Shown here one piece after another: positions 45,555-56,977 of a stretch of 64,000 nucleotides of DNA. Source of the stretch: Theocolax elegans (Eukaryota; Arthropoda; Insecta; Hymenoptera; Cerocephalidae). The DNA lies in NCBI GenBank assembly GCA_026168455.1, contig CM047431.1:5175603-5239602 (forward strand). The letters are read 5' to 3'. The stretch's first letter is position 1. Every line of letters begins with the position of its first letter. The notes beneath the pieces are model-generated. The model was not told the origin of the DNA. It did no database searches and saw only the letters and a list, made by a program, of their open reading frames with translations. Both the position numbers and the translations under genes were made by a program.

Positions 45555-45957
45555 TGTAACGCTTCACTGGGGATCAGGGTGAAGGTTAATTAGGGACAAC
45601 AAGTAACTATGAATAAAATAGTTATTTATTAATAAATATAATAATTAAAGGGGTGGGCGCCAGCCGCGTTAATACGCGACGAATATCGATAACACGCGGG
45701 TTATCGTATCCGAACAAAATCTAAATAGCAGTACACTCGCCGTTCCGAAACGTGGCCGAGTTTCGGTTGCACCGGGTTATGCTGTAAGGTGGGGAAGGGG
45801 AAGGACGGGAAGGAACGGGATGCTCGCACGCACTTCCTAGGGTACACGGCGGTACCGTCGGCAGAGAGAGGTAATGACCACCAACTTTTTTAACAAGTCC
45901 CGGACCCTTGGTCGGGTGATTGCTGCTACTCTCTCTCTCTCTCTCTATTTCTCTCTT
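45555..45957 (-). repeat. Right (5') LTR of element B: R-U5 part
   Basis: Starts TGTAACGCTTCACTGGGGAT on the plus strand, beside the primer-binding site, and extends to TAGCAGCAATC and a CT run (45929-45949). A diverged, oppositely oriented relative lies at 57377-57754. The rest of this LTR continues at 46994-47049 and 52141-53255 after inserted LINE material. Confidence 0.7.
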
Positions 45958-46297
45958 GGTTAGCTTTATCGTCCGGTGAAAAATATTTAAGTTGATTATT
46001 TGAATCTTTTAACGGTGAAATGTTAGTATGAGTTCGCGTAAAGGCTTTGGTCATTCTCCACAAACTATTGTCTTTAATGTTTAGAGATTTTACTTTATCA
46101 TTCGACGATTCGTATTTAAAGTTTTTTATTTGGTTGTCTATTAAGCGTCGAATTGAATTAATATGGTTTTTAAGGATTGGATTATATCGTTTACGGTTTT
46201 CGCGGATTAATACGTTTCTATGTTTTATTGATTTTGTTGAGATGTGGATATAAAATGGAGAGAATTTTATTTAATAATGATGTGGATTTATTTAACT
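45958..46297 (-). pseudogene. Jockey-clade linker/RT-start fragment
   Basis: About 95 percent identical to 9357-9690 and reads through the linker into SLWRMTKAFTR on the minus strand. It is joined at 46297 to the segment shared with 26930-27196. Confidence 0.75.
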
Positions 46298-46619
46298 ACT
46301 ACTTCTTATATACATCGACGTGTTTATTTGGCGAAGGCTCAAGCCAGAGAGCTCGAGTAGCAGTGAGAGCGTCGTATTGTCTGACGTCTCTCGCAGTATA
46401 GCCGTACTCACATACATACTGGAGAGGGGAGACTTACAAGTGTGTCTCCACTCACACTGATTAGCACGCTCACTTATTTCGGCGTGCTTCACACTTCACA
46501 CTATACATGATTAGCGTACAAAATTGAACTTGGTTTGAACTTGGGTATATAACATGAAGTTGGTTTGAACTTGGGTATATAACATGAAGTTGGTTTGAAC
46601 TTGGGTATATAACAATATA
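46297..46619. repeat. Segment shared with 26930-27330
   Basis: Matches the left copy but lacks the 107-bp MITE and has three direct copies of TTGGTTTGAACTTGGGTATA near 46530-46615. Confidence 0.8.
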
Positions 46620-46993
46620 AATGTACATATTATATTTCAACAGATTTAATTATTACGTCCGGTAACGGAAGGTTGCCGGTTTTATTTTTGTTTAATGGTG
46701 CGAAAATATCTATTGCTTTGTGGATGGTTTGTGCAAAGTCAGTGATAGCAATGTCTATTTCGTCTTTTGTGTCTATGTATTGTAGTGTAGTGATGTTTTC
46801 GTCAAAGTAATTGTTAAATGTCTGCCGAAATCTGGGAAAGTGCAGATATTAGAAGAAAAATTTAAGTTTTTAGAGATCATGAAATCTATTATATCGGGTT
46901 TGCATTTTTTGTTGTAAGGATAGTGAGTGAAACTCGTTGGGGCGTGAATGTAAAGTTGTTTATTAATGCAATATTTACTGAGTTGGCTACCGA
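46620..46993 (-). pseudogene. Jockey-clade endonuclease fragment, second copy
   Basis: Near-identical to 27330-27707; same broken reading frame (YPYNKK, KPDIIDFMIS). Shared changes show both copies descend from one chimeric sequence. Confidence 0.7.
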
Positions 46994-47001
46994 GATTGCT
47001 G

Positions 47002-47049
<48 letters not shown>
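46994..47049. repeat. CT microsatellite, target of the CR1-like LINE
   Basis: GATTGCTGCTACT plus about 22 CT units; the LTR continues beyond the LINE at 52141 with CTATTTCTCTCGCTC, as in the uninterrupted copy at 27708-27770. Confidence 0.85.
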
Positions 47050-47776
47050 GTGAGTTAAACATGTGCTTTGATCGCCTCTCGACAATTTTTTGAATTATAT
47101 TGTTATGCTGATATTTTTTGAGAGAATATATAGTGGTATAAAATTCGGGCCTTCCAGTGGCTTATTTTGTGCTAATAAGTGTTTCATTTTTGTACAATTG
47201 GAGTCGAGGAAAACCATTTAGAAGTTTTGCATAACCTCACGCAAGGAAAATTCATCGAGAGAGAAATTCTACAAAGGAGCATTTTATCGAGCAGCCTACC
47301 GAGTGTGACGGAAAGTGACCGTTTATAAGAAGGTTTAATTACTGCTGATTCAAAGCTGCGCGCACCGTCTTGTGTCCGATCGTGACGGTGATATTGACAG
47401 TGATAAAGTGTTAGTGACATAAGCAGTATTTTATAGTGACTGATGTGTATGATTTTACTTATTAAGAAAATTGGTAATTACATGAGACTTTTATATTTTT
47501 AATTTGATTAGTTTATGCAAAAAGTGTACGCTTCGTAAATCATAAGTCTAAATTTAATTATATATTAATTTTAAATAAGTCAGTACACGTGCGCAAAGTA
47601 GCTAAGCAGTTTGATTGTGGCCCCATCCGCCAGGTGGCTACTAGTTACCCGCTGTCAAATTCGCGCCACTAAGTTATAAGACGGAGGTTACTCAGCTGTA
47701 TGTTCCATTTGTAGTCGTATTCATTTTTGAATTACGTGCTTTATTTTATTTAAATACAGTACATTACTATACATTA

Positions 47777-48883
47777 ATGCTTAGGTGCCGACAATGTAAA
47801 AATAAAATAGTCTTTAAGAGTTCTCGATGTACCACATGTAAAAGCGCCTTTCACTCTGAATGTGTCTTACGCTATACATCTGATAAACCTTATGATAATT
47901 GTTGTGTTCGGTCTTTTTACGATACTCTTCGTCGGTATAACACGTCTATAGCTGCAGAGGCATCTTCGTCATTAGTTAAATCTACTCCACGTTCGGTGAC
48001 TTTTGATTCGGGTAGAAATATTGATTTGCATTGTTCAATACTGACAGAATCTACTGGCAGCCCTTTAAACTTATCAATACAGTCAGCAGAGTTGTCATCT
48101 AATTTATCGATGGATGCGCAACCAGTAGATGAATCAACCAGCATGACATCTTTACCTGTAGGTTGGCAAAATTTTGATTCGTCACAACAATTCCTTACTC
48201 TTTTTAATGCAATAACTTCTAATCAGGTTAACACAAATACGCGATTGGATAAATTGACGTCTCAGATCGACGCGTTTAATAATATCAGTAATCAGCACAA
48301 CGTTCGCTTAGAAGAACTAACTAAAGAGAATTTGGATTTGCGAAATGAACTTGAAAATTTAAAAGAGCTACGAACTTTAGCTCCTCCAAGCACCGAACTG
48401 AAAATTGTAGGCGTACCTTTTTCAATACAAAAGTCGACCAAGGATATAACTGTTCTGATTTTTAAATGCTTAAATATTGAAAATCTATTGAACGATATTT
48501 TGGAAATTCGTGAATTTAAGCCAACAACGAATACCAATGCTAGCGGAACGCAAAATTCAGTCTCATCTGCGACAAGAGAAACGTATTCTTTTATTTTAGA
48601 ATTTAAATCAACACGTACACGCGACTTCGTTCTTAGAACCAAGCGTAAATTTGGCACTTTAAATGCATCTGATATTTTTGATGTTGGTGAAACATTTATT
48701 ATTAACTTTTATGAAATATTGCCGCCATTAGTTTACCGACTTCTACAGTTAACAAGGGAAAAGGCTAAAAATTGTAAATATGCGTTTGTATGGGCTAGGG
48801 ATGGTAATATATTTGTGCGCAAAGATGATAGGTCGGAGAAAATCTCAATTGTAACTGAGAATGATTTGAAAAAAATGAAATGA
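47777..48883 (+). CDS. CR1-group LINE ORF1 (PHD-like zinc finger, coiled coil)
   Basis: An open frame of 368 codons. Residues 1-50 hold a Cys/His cluster (CRQCKNKIVF, CTTCKSAFHSECVL) of PHD/RING type, as in CR1-group ORF1s. Residues 130-200 form a heptad-rich coiled coil. Residues 205-368 (LKIVGVPFSIQKSTKD, FEYILPP-like block, KCKYAFVWARDGNIFVRK-type block) resemble the baculoviral FP-like domain of insect LINE ORF1s. ORF1 proteins bind element RNA and form the RNP. The start at 47777 is the first ATG before the finger. The stop is 24 bases before ORF2. Confidence 0.78.
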   Translation: MLRCRQCKNKIVFKSSRCTTCKSAFHSECVLRYTSDKPYDNCCVRSFYDTLRRYNTSIAAEASSSLVKSTPRSVTFDSGRNIDLHCSILTESTGSPLNLSIQSAELSSNLSMDAQPVDESTSMTSLPVGWQNFDSSQQFLTLFNAITSNQVNTNTRLDKLTSQIDAFNNISNQHNVRLEELTKENLDLRNELENLKELRTLAPPSTELKIVGVPFSIQKSTKDITVLIFKCLNIENLLNDILEIREFKPTTNTNASGTQNSVSSATRETYSFILEFKSTRTRDFVLRTKRKFGTLNASDIFDVGETFIINFYEILPPLVYRLLQLTREKAKNCKYAFVWARDGNIFVRKDDRSEKISIVTENDLKKMK

Positions 48884-48907
48884 CTACCTAATACTCGAAA
48901 TCCGTCG

Positions 48908-51790
48908 TTGTGTACGCTACCTTGTAATGACTTATCCTTAAAATTTGCTCAAATCAATGCTAACTCAATAAAGAGTCATTTATATCAAATAGAATCTTTC
49001 TTATTTCAAAATTCAATTGATATCCTTTCGATTTCCGAATCTTGGCTTACACCGGATAAAGAAGACCATACTTATAATATTCAGAACTATAATTTAATTC
49101 GCAATGATCGGTCGCTGTTAAAGAAGGATGGAAGACATACTTATGTACAAGCTGGAGGTGTAGCGTGTTACATTCGCGAAGGTATCCCTTATAAAATCAT
49201 AGAAAATTCACTGATTAAAAATATCAATGAAACAGAATACATACTTATTGAAGTCTCTTGTTATAAACAAAAATTATTATTTGCATCCATATATCGTCGA
49301 CCTGGGGGAAAAGTGCTTAATGATTTTTTCACTGCTTTGCATAAATATATTCACTTATATCCAAATATTATTTTAGCAGGAGATTTAAATTCTGATCTCT
49401 TAAGTAACAATTATTATGCTGAACATTTACGTAATCTGATTTTAGAAAATTCTTTGTTTCTGGTACCGTTTGGTGCAACACATCACCGAGAAAATTCTGA
49501 TACGTGGTTAGATGTAATTATTACAGACTCCAAAAGCAAAGTATTATCATTCTTTAAATCAAATTCCCCATTTATCAACTGTCACGATTATTTGATAATT
49601 GATTATAAAATGGAGGTACCTATTAAAAACATGGTTACAATTACGTCAAGAGATTTTAAAAGGTTTGATCCGTCTATATTTAATAAAGATTTACTAACTA
49701 TTGTACAAGATTTGTCTAAGCAAGATACAGGTTTTATTGATGTTGATAAATTTTTCTGTGATTTTCGATCATCAGTTATTAACCTGCTTGATTGTCATGC
49801 ACCTTTTTCCACGCGCTGTATACGGAAAAGGTCTTTGCCATGGATAACGAAAGAATTGAGTAAGAAATGCACACAACGGGATCGTATGTATTCGAAAGCA
49901 AAACGTAAAAGAGATACAGCACTCTTTTTAGAATATAAGAAACTGCGTAATAATGTAAAAAAAGAAATTAAATTAGCAAAGGATGAATACTTAGTAAAAA
50001 GTTTACAAGATGCCTCTAATCACTCAAAACAATGGGATATTTTAAATAAATTTGGTTTGATAAAGAATAGTTTCTCTTCACCTCTCAATATTTTTTCAGC
50101 TGATGAACTGTCTGTCTTTTATTCTCATGCAACTTGCTGTCACCCTAACTGTTCCTTTGATAGTTTACAGGAAGTTTTATCGACTGACATTGATCATAGT
50201 AGACCTTCGTTCTCGTTTACCTCTCTTGATCAAATTCAAGTACACCAGTTTATGTCGTCATGTTTATCTAAAGCTAAGGGACGTAGCTGCGATGATTTAT
50301 CCTTATCTTATTTCAAAGATAGTTTAAATATTCTTGCTCCATTTTTTACAAAACTTTTTAATTTGTCTCTATCATCGTCTACATATCCAACAGCTTGGAA
50401 ACAATCGCTTATTATCCCACTTAGTAAGATCTCAAAACCTTCTTTACCGTCAGATACAAGACCTGTCGCGAATCTTCCGCATTTTGCTAAAGTATTCGAT
50501 TCTCTTATAACTAGGCAACTATCAGAATATCTTGAAGCTAATGAGCTACTTTCACCTTTTCAATCTGGTTTTAGAAGTAATTTTAGTACCCAAACAGCTT
50601 TACTAAAACTTACGGAAGATATACGAAGAGGCGTTGAAGATGGAAAGGTAACAGTCTTATTATTGTTTGACTTGAAACGAGCGTTCGACTCTATAGATCA
50701 TAGGTTACTTCTTTTTAAATTAAGAAAACTAAATTTTTCGGATAATGCAATAAAGTGGATGCATTCCTACCTTTCCGGTCGTTCACAAGCAGTCAGTAGA
50801 CTTGATGGGAGTATAACAGAATTTACAAATAATTCTTCAGGTGTTCCTCAGGGATCTACACCTGGACCCATTATTTTCTTGATATTTATCGATTCTGTAC
50901 TATCAACGCTTAAGCATTGCTCAAATACTTGTCTCCTCTTTGCAGACGACCTACAAATCCACATTCAATGCAAGCCTGCTGACTTATCGAGCACTATTAC
51001 CAAATTAAATGAGGACGTAACCTCTGTAGTAAATTGGGTGAATAATAATGGCTTGTTCCTTAATGTTGCTAAAACAAAAGCGATATTATTTGCATCAGTG
51101 CAGTATCATATGCGGATAAATGTAGATCTTTTACCTCCTATTATAGTCGATGGGACAGTCATTCCCTTCAATGATTCAGTCAAAAATCTGGGTGTGATTT
51201 TCTCAAAAGATTTAACATGGAATGCGCATATCTCTCAAATTTGTTCTCGCGTCCATGGTGTGCTTCACAGACTACGTTTTAGAGGTAACTGTTTGTCTAA
51301 GCAGGTGAAAACATTGCTAGTAAACACTTTAGTAATACCTCATTTCGATTACGCATGTTTAGTTTACTATGATCTCTCGCAATATTTAGTGGTTAAGTTA
51401 CAGAGCCTATGTAATACAGCAGTTAGATTTATTTTTAATTTAAAGCGTGATGCTGCACTTAAACCTTATTATAAGAATTTAAATTGGCTACTACTGGTAG
51501 ACCGCCGAAAATATTTTTTAGGTATTATATTATTTAAGATTTTGTTAACCTCATCTCCGAAATACTTATTCGATTTAATACCAAAAATTAGTGAAGACTC
51601 TCGTCGGCCTAGAAGAAGGTTACAATCGTCTAGCTTTAATATACCTTTTGCATCAACGACAACTTATATAAATTCTTTTACAATTCAAGCAATGAATTTT
51701 TGGGATACGATTCCTGTTAACATTAGAATGCAAAAGAATATTAAGCTGTTTAAAAAAGCTCTGCGTGAATACTTGCTAGAATTGAGTTAA
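48908..51790 (+). CDS. CR1-group LINE ORF2: endonuclease and reverse transcriptase
   Basis: An uninterrupted 960-codon frame. The apurinic-like endonuclease occupies residues 1-235 with all key positions visible: FAQINANSI, SISESWL, SIYRRPGG, AGDLNSD, and CHDYLIIDY at the end. Reverse transcriptase spans about residues 500-760 with RPVANLPHFAKV, FQSGFRSNFSTQTALL, LFDLKRAFDSID, GVPQGSTPGPIIF and LLFADDLQIHIQ. A C-terminal domain with WDTIPVNIR follows. No RNase H is seen. Length and domain order are normal for the family. The frame uses an ATG only 24 bases after ORF1. Because no catalytic residue is missing, this copy may still be capable of transposition; expression is not shown. Confidence 0.88.
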   Translation: MCTLPCNDLSLKFAQINANSIKSHLYQIESFLFQNSIDILSISESWLTPDKEDHTYNIQNYNLIRNDRSLLKKDGRHTYVQAGGVACYIREGIPYKIIENSLIKNINETEYILIEVSCYKQKLLFASIYRRPGGKVLNDFFTALHKYIHLYPNIILAGDLNSDLLSNNYYAEHLRNLILENSLFLVPFGATHHRENSDTWLDVIITDSKSKVLSFFKSNSPFINCHDYLIIDYKMEVPIKNMVTITSRDFKRFDPSIFNKDLLTIVQDLSKQDTGFIDVDKFFCDFRSSVINLLDCHAPFSTRCIRKRSLPWITKELSKKCTQRDRMYSKAKRKRDTALFLEYKKLRNNVKKEIKLAKDEYLVKSLQDASNHSKQWDILNKFGLIKNSFSSPLNIFSADELSVFYSHATCCHPNCSFDSLQEVLSTDIDHSRPSFSFTSLDQIQVHQFMSSCLSKAKGRSCDDLSLSYFKDSLNILAPFFTKLFNLSLSSSTYPTAWKQSLIIPLSKISKPSLPSDTRPVANLPHFAKVFDSLITRQLSEYLEANELLSPFQSGFRSNFSTQTALLKLTEDIRRGVEDGKVTVLLLFDLKRAFDSIDHRLLLFKLRKLNFSDNAIKWMHSYLSGRSQAVSRLDGSITEFTNNSSGVPQGSTPGPIIFLIFIDSVLSTLKHCSNTCLLFADDLQIHIQCKPADLSSTITKLNEDVTSVVNWVNNNGLFLNVAKTKAILFASVQYHMRINVDLLPPIIVDGTVIPFNDSVKNLGVIFSKDLTWNAHISQICSRVHGVLHRLRFRGNCLSKQVKTLLVNTLVIPHFDYACLVYYDLSQYLVVKLQSLCNTAVRFIFNLKRDAALKPYYKNLNWLLLVDRRKYFLGIILFKILLTSSPKYLFDLIPKISEDSRRPRRRLQSSSFNIPFASTTTYINSFTIQAMNFWDTIPVNIRMQKNIKLFKKALREYLLELS

Positions 51791-52140
51791 CATATGTTGC
51801 TACATTATTTTATAAGTCTTAGTTGTAAGCAATTTATTCTCTAATAGATTAAGGTTTGTTAGTCATATTGATTTGCGTTTATAAAATGATATAAAATTGT
51901 AAATTTCGATATTGTTAAGTCGGAATTTGAATTACTAACTTTGAACTATTTACTTATGTAATTAAACGCATACTCGATGACACTAAACTACTGTAATTAA
52001 TACTGTAACTAATACTGTAATTAATACTCGAAGAAATTGAAACATTGTATGTCTTTTGTAGAAAATATTATACATGTATTGCTTTTTGCTATTCGGTCGT
52101 TTCGACCTTAGCAACAATAAAAACGTTATCAATCAATCAA

Positions 52141-53255
52141 TCTCTATTTCTCTCGCTCTTTCTCACACACAGAGTCACACACGTGGTATCTCGTTCGGTG
52201 TAGTTGACTCGACCGTCCGTAGAGCTCTGGCCTCGGCGTGCTCGAGAGCTCCGTGTTTGTACCGCGCGCCTGCGCAGTACGTACTCGTGTGCGGCACCTC
52301 GATCTCGCGCCTTGCAAGCGAGTCGAGTGCCGCTGTGTTCAGGCTGTATCTGTATAACTCAGCTGTATGGTGATGATGACCTGGTGCTGCTGCCGTCTCG
52401 GAGATGCGGTACAACCTCTTCCCAGGTAACTAATAATTCGTTCCTTATTATCTGTATTCATCTAATTGGTACGGCATGAGTTTCAGGTACGAAGCTCACC
52501 CGCCGCCGCTTGCAGCTCGAGGCCGAGTCACCTCTCTATCCTCGACGACGTTGACCTCGCTGATGGATAGCCGCTCCGTCTACGGCTCTAGGTAGGTATT
52601 TGGTCGTGAGGTTTACGCACATATATGTATTTGTATGCGTGATTATCCGGGAGATCGGCTGTACACGTTGTTTGTGTACAGCAACCTAACCTCAATTTAC
52701 TCTATGATGTTCCTTGTACAGCTGTAGTGAGTATATACAGCTGTACATATAGTTTCTTGTTTTTGTCTTCTGCCTATGGCTATTTATCCTCTTCCATGCT
52801 CCTTACCCTCTTACTGCGTAATTTGTCTTATTAAGTATCTTGTTTACAGCTGTATCTTGCTTGGCATTGGAGGTTCTTCTACTTCCTGCCTGGATACTAC
52901 CTCATCGCCTTGACTGCTATACTGTGAGGCTTTGGAGGGTCCTAGAAGCTTCCTGGTGATCGCCTCCCTTCTAGTATCCTGGTTGCAGTGTCAGACTCGG
53001 AGGAGCTCACCTGATAATTTGAGCTCGCCCAAGGTTCTCATCGCCAGGACCACCTCAGTGTTGTGTACCGTGCTTGGGAAAGGGTATTTAGTATGTGAGG
53101 GTAGGCAGGGCGTAGTTGATGTGCGGGTAGGTAGCTAGGGAAAAGTATATGGGTAGGTAAGTGTAGCTAGGGACTCGTCTAGCTGGTACGGGTAGGTAGG
53201 TGTTCGCCAGGGTTTATATAGCTCGCTTTTGACATGTGTAAAGCACATTGTCACA
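52141..53255 (-). repeat. Right (5') LTR of element B: U3 part
   Basis: Matches 27755-28859 (few percent divergence) and ends CATTGTCACA, the inverse of the LTR start. Followed by GTAGTAAG, the outer flank of element B. Confidence 0.75.
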
Positions 53256-53321
53256 GTAGTAAGTTCTGTTTTCTTTGAGCTGCTTGATTATCGTGAGTCC
53301 CCTTGCCTCTCACATCAGACG
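53256..53321. repeat. Single unit related to the 42-bp minisatellite
   Basis: Contains CGTGAGTCCCCTTGCCTCTC in the orientation opposite to the 42-bp array at 56978-57145. Confidence 0.6.
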
Positions 53322-53560
53322 CATTTTTCAAATTTTTCAAATTTTTCAAATTTTTCAAATTTTTCAAATTTTTCAAATTTTTCAAATTTTTCAAATTTTT
53401 CAAATTTTTCAAATTTTTCAAATTTTTCAAATTTTTCAAATTTTTCAAATTTTTCAAATTTTTCAAATTTTTTAAATTTTTCAAATTTTTCAAATTTTTC
53501 AAATTTTTCAAACTTTTCAAATTTTTCAAATTTTTCAAACTTTTTAAACTTTTTTTTCAA
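53322..53560. repeat. 9-bp minisatellite TTCAAATTT, about 25 copies
   Basis: Nearly perfect tandem array with a few T substitutions, giving open frames of repeated three-residue motifs on both strands that are not genes. It occupies the same place in the leader as the degenerate array at 35750-36060. Confidence 0.92.
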
Positions 53561-54329
53561 ATTTTCAAATTTTACAAAATTCTCAATTTTTTGCGATACT
53601 TTAAGTTATTTTGGAACTCTTGAAATCTTCCTTGCATTTTTGAGTTTTCACGAAAATTTGATCATTTCTTAAAGCAGTTCGATTTCACAAAGCGAAAAAT
53701 AAAGTGTGTGCGTCGTAAAATCGGAAAGATCACGAACGATACCATATAGTAATTGTAATTCCTCATTATATATTTCTGCGTAGCATAATAGGCGAGAGAG
53801 AGAGACAATAGATTTGGTGTAAAGTGTACGCTAAGTTTTAACCAAGAAATTAATTAGCTAATCAATTGGCATTAAATTAGTGTTAGAAAAATAAAAAGAC
53901 TTATAATTAAATTCTTTCCTTTTTTATTAATTTTCTTTAATCAATTAGAATTATTTTGTTACACGTCTCAATAAATTTTAATAGACATGCTGAAAGATTG
54001 TGCGGGCAAAAATAAAACACTTATTGCTTATTAGGATTATTTTAATTTTATTAAATAAAGAGGTGATGGTAATACCCACATTTAACATTTATTATTTAAT
54101 TATTTAATTCTTACTCTGGTAATATCAAACCAGATTAGCAGTAACCCACACAATCTTACCTTAGCGTACTCGGTAGGATCATATATATTTTGCGATTATA
54201 ACTGTGCGCCTTAGGAAAACGCGAGCGAACGACTCCACGATAGCCACGCAATTGGACTGCTCTGGTAAAGCGAAATAAATTATTTTTTATATTTATTGTA
54301 AATTATTTATTTAAATCGTTACTTTAAAT
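53561..54329 (+). other. Leader of the A-like fragment
   Basis: Matches the reverse complement of 35013-35700 (shared AAAAATAAAGTGTGTGCG and the GAGAGAGACAATAGATTTGG block). Non-coding; no LTR precedes it. Confidence 0.75.
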
Positions 54330-55545
54330 ATGGCGTGTTCGACAAAACAGAAGATCGAAGACTGGTGCTTGTTTTATGGAGACAAAGATATCTATCAATA
54401 TCTTAACGACCTGTTACTTACAGATACAGGCAATAAATTTGATAAATTAAGTCGTGTGACAAAATGGCTCCTAGGATATTACCAGCCAAGGGATTTCGTT
54501 GAGGAACCTGAGCAGCATGAAATCACCATCTGGCACCATCGGGAAGAACTCAGGCAAAATTTCATCCATAAATATAGCTTGGCAGAACGCCCGTGGGAAA
54601 ATTCGACAATTGACGACAAGACAAGTCACGCATTGGTAACTCTTAACAACGACGAAAGAGTTAAAGAAAATATGGAAACGAGTCATAAAAGAGTTCAACA
54701 ATACCAACATAACAAAACTACTGCAATATTGCAAGAAACTACGGAATCGCCATCAACAAAAAACAAAGCTGTCGACAATATTCCAAACGACGATCAAAAT
54801 CCAAGCAGAATAAGACTCACTGCAACAGATGGAGGATCATTCGAAATCCCACTAGAATTTGCAAGCTTCATGCAGGGAATGTCAGACGCAGTTAAACAAT
54901 TAACTGAAAAAGTAAACGCGCTACCGGCAGCGCAGACCCAACCTATATTAACGATCACTAAATTAGACGTTCTACGACACGAAGTCCGTAACCTACGACA
55001 GCAAGTAGGATTCCAGGACACGCTGACGTACATGTCCCCAATATCACTCTCCAGAGGAGTCGGCAATGTCTGGGAGGGGGGGGGGGGACTTCCAAGGTCA
55101 GGAAAGACTTGGAAATACGAGTGGTATCAGGACCGACAACAGCACCTGGCAGAGAAGTGCAGGACAGTCTATGAGATACGGCGGTCAAATTGCCCGAAAT
55201 GGGGACTACAATGGCGACCAGAGCATTGACTCATTTCTCGAACGAGTCGAGGAATGTCGGATTCTGGCTAATCATTCGGAAGCCGAATTACTAAGCTCAT
55301 TGCCAGAGTTATTCAAAGACATCATTCTGGTTTAAAAACGAAAAAGATACGTGGTCGACATAGTACGAATTCCAAAAAGAAGCCCGTCACTGGTTCGAAC
55401 GAATAGGCGGTTCCAGAAGAGGTTGATTGCCGAAATAAATTCTCGCTATCAAGGACCTAGCGAGAAGACGCGAGATTATATCACATGTCTATTCCACATG
55501 ATGCGAAGACTCGATCCAATCCCAAGGATCTTGAAAATTTACAGT
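54330..55545 (+). pseudogene. Gag of a truncated A-like Ty3/gypsy copy
   Basis: Begins MACSTKQKIEDWCLFYGDKD, close to element A but on the other strand. It keeps the gag region deleted in A: PLEFASFMQGMSDAVKQL, a helical segment, then, after a 12-G run at 55076-55087 that shifts the frame, SIDSFLERVEECRILANHSE and LIAEINSRYQGPSEKTRDY, a typical retrotransposon capsid. Further shifts and a stop occur at 55330-55450. Homology ends near 55545 without pol or LTR. Confidence 0.8.
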
Positions 55546-56070
55546 CAAGGTCATATTTTATTTTATTTGCATAAGCGAAAGTTCGATCTAGCTTTTTTTT
55601 TATTGATGAGGTCAAAACGGGAAAAAAAGTAAAAAAATCCTAAAATTATCTTTGTTCATGAAAATGTCTATTTCGCGATGAAATTTTAGTTTCCAAAACA
55701 AAATATCGAGCTTCAACTTTATTTTTGAAGGTAACATTCATATTCAACGTGATCTAAAATCAATAACGTAAACACAAAATCTGTTTTTTACTATTTCGGT
55801 TTGGGAGTTGGTATTACTTTGTTGTTCGTCAACTGGGTACGAAATAAATGTCATCACTCATTGCAAAAACTCGTCTAATCTTCAAAAATATTTTAATCTC
55901 AAAAAATTAATTTATTTTTTATTCATTCATATTTATAAATTTATAATACGATGCAGATTGGTACTTCTCATGCATAACTTATTAGTCTCCAGGATTTGCA
56001 CAGTATATAATTTTTACTATTTTCACTTTTTGAATATTACACTATTGAATAGTATTCTATCTTCTATAAA
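55546..56070. other. AT-rich stretch without a supported gene
   Basis: Low-complexity sequence between the gypsy fragment and the piggyBac pseudogene; may include the 5' end of the piggyBac element, but no terminal repeat with TTAA was recognised. Confidence 0.4.
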
Positions 56071-56957
56071 ATGGCTGAACATGAAGCTTGGAGTAGTGGC
56101 GAATCCGAACCAGAAAATGAAGTATTAGAAAACGAGGTTTTAGACAATGGAGCAGAAAATGAAGACATCGGGGAAGTCATTTTGGAAGGCTTTTCTTATA
56201 AGGAAACTGAATTGTCTGAGGACACGTATTTTTATCCATCAATCAAAGATTTTCAAGGTAGCTCCGAAATAAATTCGAATATCTCTTTTTCGGGAAATAC
56301 ACCAATTGATTATTTCAATTACTTTTGTAATTCTTCTTTGCTCAAAAAAATTGTAGAGCCAAAGCTTGAAACCAAGTTAGTTCGAGGTGAAGTACAAGTC
56401 TCTCACAATGATGTGTGGATGGCAGTGAGGTGGGAAGATAAACGTAGCGTTCGTATGCTTACAACTGTGCACGAACTTGAATTCTGTGCAACTGGAAAAA
56501 ATGTTACCTAACAAATAAAGACATTATAAAGCCAAGGTGTGTCCACGATTATAATCAAAATATGGGTGGTATTGATAATGTTGATAGACAATTATCTATA
56601 ACAGAAACAGTGCGAAAAACAATGAAATGGTATCGTAAGCTTTTTTTTCATCTTATTGATCTTTGTCTATCCAATGCTCATGCGTTGTATAAAATGAGAA
56701 ACGTGAAAGCTATATCATTTCCTTCATTTAGTTTACAAGATGTAATATCATTACTGAAACTTAATCCTTCTGCAAGCATCTCTCCTTACAAGGACTCTCC
56801 CATTCGATTAGTTGGCCGCCATTTCCCGAGGCAAGGTACAAGTCGAAGATGCCACTTACTCTCCACGTAGAACAACATACATTTGCCCTAGTTGTGAAAC
56901 TCCTCTATGCGCAGCACCATGCTTTAAAGAATACCACACAAAAGAGACATTACCGTA
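56071..56957 (+). pseudogene. piggyBac transposase with internal deletion
   Basis: The frame 56071-56511 opens with an acidic N-terminus (MAEHEAWSSGESEPENEVLE) and the start of the catalytic region (TPIDYFNYFCNSSLL). It then jumps to the late block GEVQVSHNDVWMAVRWEDKR, so the part with the first two catalytic aspartates is deleted. The 56562-56870 frame has the third-aspartate block NMGGIDNVDRQLS followed by KTMKWYRKLFFHLIDL. After a shift near 56830 the cysteine-rich C-terminal finger reads TTYICPSCETPLCAAPCF and ends at TAG (56955-56957). Inactive. Confidence 0.85.
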
Positions 56958-56977
56958 GAGCCAATCATTCCTACGTG

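Larger units (their letters stand above)
47050..52140 (+). mobile_element. CR1-group LINE, apparently intact
   Basis: A 5.1-kb LINE with a 0.7-kb 5' leader, two undamaged ORFs and a 3' end in ATCA repeats (about 52126-52140). It is inserted in the CT run of the B LTR, and the empty site is visible at 27708-27770. No poly(A) tail, as usual for the CR1 group. The target duplication is hidden in the microsatellite. Confidence 0.88.

Noticed and set aside
53251..53672. Open frames of up to 147 codons on both strands with three-residue repeats.
   Set aside because: They are produced by the 9-bp minisatellite, are open in all frames and resemble no protein family.
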